Shown: piece by piece, positions 56,036 through 64,000 of the stretch
Numbering within the stretch: the first letter of the stretch is position 1
Layout: every line of letters begins with the position of its first letter
Assembly: GCF_037042905.1 (NCBI RefSeq)
Contig: NC_087251.1
Span: forward strand, 46,634,373-46,698,372
Length of the DNA: 64,000 bases
Direction: 5' to 3'
From: Lytechinus pictus
Taxonomy: Eukaryota; Echinodermata; Echinoidea; Temnopleuroida; Toxopneustidae
Made by a program: the position numbers and the translations under genes
Notes under the pieces: generated by a model
Told to the model about the DNA's origin: nothing
Databases searched by the model: none
What the model saw: the letters and a program-made list of their open reading frames with translations, nothing else

Positions 56036-57857
56036 CAGTGCGTCCCAAAAAAAACTATACACTTTTGAAATGGCTGCCAAATAAAAAATATAGCATTTTG
56101 GGGAAAAAATTTACATATATGGAAAGCCAATAAAGTTAACTTTCAAATGACCCCAAAAAGTTGGAAAACTGTTCATGCTTGAGCGAGCACTGCCCACTGA
56201 AACAAAGGGTATGAAAATTAGGGTGGGCTGGAATTAGCCTTCCAATTTATGTCAGTTTTTAAGAGGCAAATCCTTTCGAACTTGCAAAGTTAAGGGCGTT
56301 GTTATAAATTAATGATCAACCGTGACCAGTTTTGGTTGCTTATGCAAATTCTATAACTTATTAAATTGAACTTTAATGCATGAGTGAACACAAATTACAC
56401 TTTTGGGGCAGCATTTCAACTTTATCATTTGGATCTCTTTTTGGGCAGCATTTCAACTTTATCATGTGGATCTCAGAATTGTGTTCATGGGAGTCGGGAG
56501 AATAGGGGGTGAGATAGGACTTAAGTGGGAGAAGTAGGTTGATGGAATAAGGGTCAACAGAACATTCAGCCCCCGCCCCCTCCATCTTTCCCGCCCTCCC
56601 CTCCTGTTGAGAGACTGATGGCTATTATCATGTACGCGTGAAGTCCAGAGCGGAATGTTGATTTAATGATTAATTCTGAATTGGGGCATCAACTTTTTCC
56701 TATCAATCATTTCATCAACAATTTATCAGTAAATCAACTCATTCAATGTGCAATGTGATCAATCAAACATTCAGTTTTTTTTTTCAATAAATTATTTCAT
56801 TAATCATCATAATCATTAAATTTCTTGGTAATAATTCAATAAAAAGGTGACCATCAGACACCGGTCACTTGGCACCTAAGTTTTGAATAGGCTACAATCC
56901 AGGAAGTGAGACAGAGAGGGGGGGGGGGGCTGGGAAATGGAGGTAGAGAGGGGAGGGTACATAATTATGACTTTTAATTTGTAAAAGGACAAAAAGAAGA
57001 GGAATGCCCTTTTAACCAAGTCTTAGCATATCTCGCCCTCTTGCTTGTAACAGGTACCATCACATTACTCTGACTCTCACGAACACACTTCTGAGGTCCA
57101 CAAGATGAATATGCTATACACTAAAATTTCAATTCATGTTCACTCATGCATTAAATTTCAATTTAGTAACTCATGAAATTTGCCTAAGAAACCAAAACTT
57201 ATCTCACTCATTAATTTAGCTTAGCAAGTTCCAAAGGACCTAACGGCTAACCAATTAAAAAAAAACTGTAAGGCTAATTCCTGCCCAGCCTAGCCGAGCT
57301 TAGTGTCTGAGGAGGAAAGAAGCGGGGGGGGGGGTTGAGATGGAGGGAGGGGTTGCTAAATGTTCTGTTGACCTTTATCCCATCAACGTACTTCACCTAC
57401 CTAAGTCATATTACCCCCTCTTCTCCTGACTTCTGTTCATAAACACATTGTTGAGATCCACATGATAAAGACAAAATGCTGCACTAAAAATTGCAATTCA
57501 CGATCACTCATGCATTAAATTTCAATGTAATAAATTCAATTTAATAACGCATTAAATTTTCACAAACAACAAACTATCACAACTGATCTTTAATTCACCA
57601 AATAACCCTCAACTTTGCAAGTACCAAACAAAAAACCTGAAAGAAATTGGAAGGCTAATTCCGGCCCACCCTAATTTTCATACCCTTTGTTTCAGTTGGC
57701 AGTGCTCGCTCAAGCATGAATAGTTTTCCAACTTTTTGGTGTCACTTGAGAGTTGACTTTATCGGCTTCCCATATCTATGAGTTATTTCCCCCAAAGTGC
57801 TATATTTTTTATTTGGCAGCCATTTCAAAAGTGTATAGTTTTTTTTGGGACGCACTG
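56036..57857. mobile_element. Mariner-type non-autonomous element, 1.82 kb, nested in the LINE
   Basis: Termini CAGTGCGTCCCAAAAAAAAC are inverted, flanked by TA on both sides (56034-56035 and 57858-57859). Inverted arms are nearly identical for about 220 bp, and looser pairing continues inward (56365-56600 against 57340-57600). The right subterminal stretch is also repeated directly at about 57050-57300. No transposase frame is present. It interrupts the outer LINE C-terminal coding region cleanly at a TA. Confidence 0.88.
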
Positions 57858-58010
57858 TAGTGTCATCCATTTAAGACTTGCGAACAAATCAGCCGACGGT
57901 GTGTTGTATATCTTGTTCAATATTATTCTTGCAGCCCTCTTCTGAATTTTTTGCAGCTTAAGATTGAGTGTGGGAGCGGAGAGAATTTATAAATTTTGCG
58001 TTTTAAGAAT

Positions 58011-59212
58011 GTACAAATTTATAAATTTTGCGTTTTAAGAATGTAAAATTGGGCAAATCGAACAATTTTAGTGCAACAAAGGATGAATCCACGAGTTGAT
58101 AGTAATTAATCAGATGATTTTCTTAATTTCTTGAAAAGTTAGGGGAGATGATTGTACATGCCATCCGCTATAGCTCTCCGGATCTGCATGGGGGGGGGGG
58201 GTATATCCGCAATCCCTGGATTTACGCCCGTGGAAAGAGGAGTTTCTTTATATAGCATTATGGTTGTGAGGGGTATATAGGCCTTATGTGGGAAAAGAGG
58301 GAGGGAGGGAGACGTACAGATGTCAGCCTGTCATCATATAAACTGAGCCCCCCTCGGTGGATATCGTCTAGAAACAACCCTTTCATACTTCATAATAGAG
58401 CGCCTCTTCCGCCATCGCTCCCATCCTCTGGATTATGATAAATAATTTCCAACCCATATTAAACTGCACTCCATCAATTTGAATTTTGTATAAATCGTTG
58501 ATTAATGTTAGTGTGATTAGCGTGTACATGAATTCGACCGTATATTGTGGTAGATGTGCAAGCAACAATTTGTCAAAAGTTCTCCTTCGAAAAAATCCAT
58601 AAGCTGCCCCATTAAACCTCGTGTCCCCGAAAAGATGGATCGATCGGGTATATACGTGAAAAGATATTCCTCCAAATATAATAGACTTTCGTCTTATAAT
58701 ATAGGGATTGATCCGCAGGGGTTAGGTATCACCGACTCCCTGTGATTTTTCTAAAGGTGAAAACTTTTAATAATGGAAAGGAGAGAAAAAATGTGGGGAA
58801 TATGGAGATGTTACCCGAGAAAAGTATTATTTCAATAAGAAAACACATTTATGTCGCCTCAGCAAGCATTCCTCCGAATGGAGGATTCGTGAAAGGTATT
58901 GTATGATGCATATCTCTAATTGCTTGCAAGTCAGAGAAAATTAAAATTTATATCATGAAATACAGTTTAACATGCAAATCAGTCTACTCTCTTTCAAATT
59001 ATGCAGAGCTTCCAGCTATTAAGAAAAGTCATAATCATGATTTTCATGTCAAATTATGCCATTATGTTTTTACCTTAATTATTACGCTTTTGATGGCAAA
59101 TATAAATATGTTAACATTTATTGCTAATGATGCTCATTATTCGCATCATTAGATCTTTTGTTTATTTCGCTCTGAATGTTACCATCACATGCTTAATTAA
59201 ATAATCTTTTTT
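58011..59212. other. Intergenic, nothing recognised
   Basis: A short tandem duplication of AATTTATAAATTTTGCG at 58000-58045 and a G-run near 58190. No supported gene or intact element. Confidence 0.6.
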
Positions 59213-59681
59213 GCGAGCTACGCGCTCGCAAAATTTGATTTGTCAGGTACTTATTATTTTTGTGTATTCCATAAACTTCTCAAATTATCCCTATTCAGGT
59301 CTGATTGTCAAAACGTATATTAGCTAGCGCTGCACGCTCGCATTTTGATTGATGAGTTATGTATATCCCAATATTAATTTTATAAGAACAATGTCGTCTC
59401 GCGATTTGCGCTCGCATTGATTGTTAAAAATATATTAACTCATGCATCCTATTCATAATGACAAAAGTGCTTGAAATTTCCAGTTTTCAGGCCATAATAT
59501 TAAGAGATTTTGCGCTCTTATTAGGCTCATTAGATTAATGAATAAGATATTAATTTAATAATTTAATTGTTTCTTTTTTAAGAATATAGTATCGACAAGT
59601 TTCATCTCGCGCTTAGAAATAGGAAAAGGAAGATATTCATTATTTTGATATGATGACATAATGTCCCTAGAATGTCCCGAT

Positions 59682-61558
59682 CGCGAAATTATTTTTCCCA
59701 CCGAGTTCTGGACCGACATATGAATATTCATGACTTGCGTCTTCGGATTGAGAGTACGCATGCGCGTGGACTTTGCCTCGACCAGTACCAGTGCCGAGCA
59801 TTCACGATGCTCAGAATGAATTAGCATCGTCAAATTACCGGTACCCTTACATAGTTACATAGGCCTTATAGGCTTAGATCTATATATACATCAAATTCTT
59901 AAACACTTATCAAACTAGCTGCCATTAATGGCAAGACATGTGCTAGGATAGGGCTAGCTTAGGCTAGCGCATTAACTTTACCTCAAATCTGGACCTATAT
60001 AATGCCTAATAGGCTAGGAATAGCCGACTAATGCCATGGTTGACTTCGAACTTGTTAATTCCGAACTTTACGTTTGATTAGGTTTGGACCAATATTAGCT
60101 TATTTACCATGGTTTAATATGTCTAGTCCGTATACAGAACCAGTCCTAGATCTAAAAAAAATATCTTAGTTCTAGTCTAGTCTCTAGATCTAGACTCTGA
60201 TCTACGCGCTATCAGCATGGAACCACTAGTGTACCAAAGGGGGGTGGGGGGCAGACTGCCCCCTGACGAGTCACAACTGATCCAGGGGACGTGCCCCCCC
60301 CCTTGAGAAGCCAAATTAATAATTTGTAATGTCAAAATGCAACGAAAAAAGACGTATGTCCCCTCTTTTGAACGTGAAGATTTTTTTTTCTTGTCAAATT
60401 TTTTTCAGCTACGAAATCCTTAATTTTGGGTGAAGACCCATTTTTCCCCCTTTGTTTTGTCAATCTGACCCAAAACAAATATAAAATTTAGAAGAGAGAT
60501 AGAGAGAAGAAGAAGTCCCACCACCAAGAATAAACTTAGACATGGGGGGAAAGGGAAAGGAAAAGATGGAGTAAATGTGATATTATTTGTTAAACAATCT
60601 ATTGCAAAATTAGCTTTTCTTATAGAAAGAGGGGGACACATTTTGTTCACTCGCTCGCTTCAATCGCTTTCTTCTTTTTTTTGACAGAAATTTTGCTCTA
60701 TATATGCATGCCATGCTTGGCCCCTCAAATTTTCTGGCTCATCATGCCATTGACATAACCCATTTGGATATGACAAAATTGGAGACTGTGTTCAAGTTTA
60801 CCAAATCTTTTCAGAATATCATTAAGACTTAAAACATTCTTGTTGGCCAAAGAAAATAATACAAGGAAAATCCTAATGGAATAGAAATCAACCTTGTTAT
60901 CGTTCTTTAGAGTTAGCTATGTTTAAAGTATGAAAATTGTTGTCAAAATTGCAGTCAGATGTAAAAAATATCCTTGTCATCAAAGCACTATTATCTTGAC
61001 CATGACCATTATTATTTACTGTCATTATCATCATATGATTACAACACATTACCAATACATAATGCTATTTTTCATAACTGATGTATTCTTTGTTTGAATT
61101 TCTTGATAATGGTGACAATTACAATTGATGACACTGCTAGTACACTTACTACTGCTGCTGCTACTGTTGGTGATTGGTAGTATTGACCATTAGTGTTATT
61201 ACATATATATAAAAAACAATTGAAACATTTATAATTACTTATTTAAAACAAATGAAAGTACAAAATACAAAATGCCTTGAAAAAGCCTTGAAAATGCCTT
61301 GAAAATGCCTTAAAATTTCAAGGCTCAAAATCCTCAAGGCCAAGGCCCTCTCAAGGCCAAGGCTTTGAAAAAGTAGCTAGGCATTAAGGCGCCTTAAGGC
61401 CAAGGCCGAGCATCAAGGCACTACAACACTGATTAGTACTAGGCATTACTTAGACAGGTCCAGATTTGAGGTAAAGTTAATGCGCTAGCCTAAGCTAGCC
61501 CTACCCTAGCACATGTCTTGCCATTAATGGCAGCTAGTTTATTAAGTGTTTAAGAATT

Positions 61559-61599
<41 letters not shown>

Positions 61600-61800
61600 T
61601 CTAAGCCTATAAGACCTATGTAACTATGTAAGGGTACCGGTAATTTGACGATGCTAATTCATTCTGAGCAACGTACGTGAATGCTTACGATCGGCACTGG
61701 TCGAGGCCAAGTCCACGCGCATGCGTACGCTCAATCCGAAGACGCAAGTCATGAATATTCATATGTTGGTCCAGAACTCGGTGGGAAAAATAATTTCGCG
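59682..61800. mobile_element. Non-autonomous DNA transposon with ~315-345 bp terminal inverted repeats
   Basis: The left arm (59682-59996, starting CGCGAAATTATTTTTCCC) is the reverse complement of the right arm (61456-61800), apart from an expanded AT tract at 61561-61597. The corresponding site in the other duplicate, near 48350, reads straight through as TCCCGATCCTATG, so that is the empty site. Flanks are TCCCGAT on the left and TCCCGCGAT on the right, a probable 7-9 bp target duplication. The interior has no transposase-sized reading frame; it holds a G/C-run patch near 60240-60300 and a CAAGGC/GCCTT-rich tract at 61265-61435. Long arms with an 8-9 bp duplication would suit Mutator- or hAT-like enzymes; the superfamily is not determined. 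Confidence 0.85.
61265..61435. repeat. CAAGGC/GCCTT-rich tract inside the 2.1-kb transposon
   Basis: Repeated GCCTTGAAAA and CAAGGCCAAGG units on both strands, ending CACTACAACACTG. The last string resembles a hAT-type terminus (CAGTGTTGTAGTG in reverse), so this may be one end of an older nested element. No left partner was found. Confidence 0.45.
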
Positions 61801-62487
61801 TCCCGCGATCCTATGTAAAAACTCTAAATAATATAATGAAAATGTCAGCTCTTTAAGTGCGATCCATATCCACCCGTTTTCCTACAAAGTGCTTGAAATA
61901 TAGAGCTTAAATTGACATTTTTTCCGATTGGAATATGAAATATTTTAAGCTCGCGCTTCGCGCTCGCTTTATTGATTTTCATGAAAAAAAAATGTACTAA
62001 GTATTCAGAATGCCCAGATTATAGGTCTAAATCTGAAATACGTGCGCCTCATGTTTAATCAGATACGCAGCTTTTTCTCTATTTAAATCATTGTCCAGTT
62101 CCAGATCAGAATATCCAATTCTTGCGCTCGCATTATTTGATTGTTAAAATATGTAACGCCTTCATGGCTACTGCAAGCAGTCCTTAATAGGTACCTTTTC
62201 GATCAGTTCAAAGCGTTTATTTAAAATCTATTTAGTTGCATACACATCTTGTTCAGGATCACAAACTTTGCCCAGAATGTTCCAATTTTAGGACAAAAAA
62301 AATAGCTCGCGCTTCGCGCTTTAAATAAATATGAGATTATTATATATTATGTTGAATTAAAGCTAAAAAGTGACTTTTAGAACTACCCCTTAAAAAATCA
62401 TCTTCGAGCGGCCGATCGGGGAAAATATGGCTGAAAAAAAATTCCGCCCCCCCCCCCCTATTGGCGAAGGCTGGATCCGCCCCTGAG

Positions 62488-62630
62488 TGATAATAATAAT
62501 AATGATGATGATGATGATAGCTGGATATACAGTGCTTTTTACCTGATGATTATAATCGCTCCTATTATTACCCCGGATTTAGCTCGAGCTACCAACGACC
62601 CATAGCGCATTCAAAGAAATAATCCTGCCA
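62488..62630 (-). mobile_element. SINE/LINE 3' tail fragment (copy 2)
   Basis: Duplicate of 48915-49060, with only scattered base changes. Confidence 0.55.
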
Positions 62631-63047
62631 TACCTATATATTAAGTGAGTACAACCAGGGTACTTATATTCCGTCTAATACCATTTCAGTCCGATGCCAA
62701 ACAAAGCATATTAAAATTCATTTTTGCAGGCCCATTCAAGAATAAAATAATATTAGGTTCAAAGTCGTCATAAGAAAGTTATTGTGACGTTGTTCCTCGC
62801 ACATGCGCATAATGCGATCAGTCTTCTCGTTGCGCCTGTGCCAAACATCGACCATGGGAACGGTTCTGTTTGTTCACTTACCGCATCACCGTTCGTGTAT
62901 AATAATGATTGCGGATTATTAATTTTAATTAGAAAATATATGCCAATGCCTAAAGATGAAAACAAAATTTCTGAAGGAGACACAAATCAATGCATATCAC
63001 TTTACTGCTATTGAATGTCTTCAATGAGAACATTCTTATTTCTGAAG

Positions 63048-64000
63048 ATGGATAATCAGCATTTCTCCGATGAGAAAAGGTTTCGTCAACCTCTTGGTGG
63101 ACGCAACAGTGTGTGTATATTAGACGATATAGACAGTGTGCTTGATGACAGGATATTTAGAATCCTCCGAAGGTAGATCATATTGGTATTTTTTTCACAT
63201 TATTTGTGACAGAATGTTTAGTCCCGTATTATAGGCCTATACTGTTTGATGTTGGCTAGTGGTCGGACGAAAAGAACTAGATTGTACAGTATATCTAAAA
63301 TGATAAAACTATTGAAGGCAGTATTCATGTAACACGTTATGTCAACTTTAAAGCAAAATCTTATTACGTAATAACATATTAAATGATTCTTGTTTAACCG
63401 CAGGGCGCCTTTGTAAAGCATTTTTGTTTACTGAATAGGTCAAGTTAACCCTGCAGTATAAAACAAATAAAACAAAAAATATATATATTCCATTCAACAC
63501 GTTTCATTTTCAAGATGCTTTAATAAATCAAATTCTATCCTGCGTAATGCACACAGGGCTATCAAAAGATGGGAAAGACGTTCTAATTTAGAGTCTTCGA
63601 ACCATAACCATGTTTGGCAAACGGGTACCAGTCAAGATGAAAAACAAATTGAACACAAGCGAAAAATGCAAGAACTCGACGACGCTATTCAGCGATTGCG
63701 TAAAGACCTTAACCTGAAGCAAACAGTACGAAATGAAAACGAGCAATCTGTCAAAGAAGATGATCATGATGACAGTGCATTAACCATCGATGAAAGTCCG
63801 GAAAGGTCTGGAAAGGTCGCCAACGATGAGAAGGATCAAGACGACCTGGCTGAGAGAAGCGCTCAGCTTCCGTTCGATGACCAGAAATCTTCGAAACAAT
63901 TATTGGAAACACGTCTCCGTCAGAGTGAACTACAGCAAACAGCGCATGTCAAAGTATCTCGAAAACCACCGATTGCATCCAAAAACACGTCACCATGGGT
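63048..64000 (+). CDS. Unrecognised charged protein, copy 2, truncated by window end
   Basis: This is the second copy of the orphan gene at 49479. Exon 1 is 63048-63172 and exon 2 starts at 63515 and stays open to the last base. Splice sites, phases and start context are the same. Against copy 1 the coding part shows R to H, an inserted Ser codon, E to D, I to K, I to S and G to D, and two silent changes. The inserted codon keeps frame, and no stop or frameshift appears in the visible 200-odd residues. The 3' half lies outside the window, so intactness cannot be judged. It may be a true tandem paralogue, or the other haplotype placed in series by the assembler. Confidence 0.7.
63400..63485 (+). 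mobile_element. LINE 3'-end fragment in intron 1 of orphan gene copy 2
   Basis: Same fragment and position as 49826-49915, so the insertion is older than the duplication. Confidence 0.65.

Larger units (their letters stand above)
54001..58010 (-). mobile_element. Outer LINE remnant (non-LTR retrotransposon), split by two insertions
   Basis: Read on the minus strand: 57860-58000 encodes the thumb-like segment with QKIQKRAARIILNK; 55746-56034 the C-terminal segment ([41 protein letters not shown]); then the 3' UTR to about 54005, ending in an (AAAT)n tail. It is 5'-truncated near 58010. The same 3' end is at 14066-14670, where it is uninterrupted, and comparison with that copy defines the insertions. 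The reading frame is decayed. Confidence 0.85.
59213..64000. repeat. Segmental duplication, copy 2 (continues past window)
   Basis: Direct repeat of 47889-50455, about 11.3 kb away at its left end and about 13.57 kb away at the gene. The change in offset is explained by a 2.1-kb transposon at 59682-61800 and by differences in the GCTCGC repeat tract around 62100-62480. Confidence 0.9.

Overview
This is AT-rich eukaryotic DNA with split genes, phase-matched GT..AG introns, (A/T)-rich intergenic tracts, LINE/SINE remnants and many miniature inverted-repeat elements. The protein content (XPD/ERCC2, a CEBPZOS homologue, GH1 glycosidase paralogues) and the style of the repeats fit a marine invertebrate deuterostome. 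A sea urchin or other echinoderm is my best guess, but the species cannot be fixed from sequence alone.

Layout: (1) 1-18.1 kb: 5' part of an ERCC2/XPD helicase gene on the minus strand. Ten coding exons are clear, plus a tiny first exon that I infer; together they encode residues 1-413. The rest of the gene lies off the left edge. Its introns hold many transposon fragments. (2) 19.4-20.8 kb: a three-coding-exon CEBPZOS-like gene on the plus strand, divergent from XPD. (3) 20.8-27.5 kb: intergenic DNA with miniature elements. (4) 27.5-43.4 kb: two head-to-tail GH1 beta-glucosidase genes on the minus strand, both intact, each with four exons, identical intron phases, a signal peptide and a hydrophobic C-terminus. 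(5) 44.1-47.3 kb: a 3.2-kb terminal-inverted-repeat element enclosing a 57-bp satellite array. (6) 47.5-51.2 kb: a GCTCGC-rich minisatellite and a two-exon gene for a 457-residue protein I do not recognise. (7) 51.2-59.2 kb: intergenic DNA with a LINE that contains a second LINE and is also split by a 1.8-kb mariner-type element. (8) 59.2-64.0 kb: a second, nearly identical copy of block 6, cut by the window edge and carrying a 2.1-kb transposon that is absent from the first copy.

The genes do not form a pathway. XPD acts in transcription/DNA repair, CEBPZOS is a small probable mitochondrial membrane protein, and the two GH1 enzymes are a local family expansion. The least explained items are the recently duplicated orphan gene, the satellite-bearing transposon and a dispersed TGACTCGCGTGACA motif cluster. 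All exon edges were read by eye from splice sites, codon phase and remembered protein families; no alignment or database search was run.
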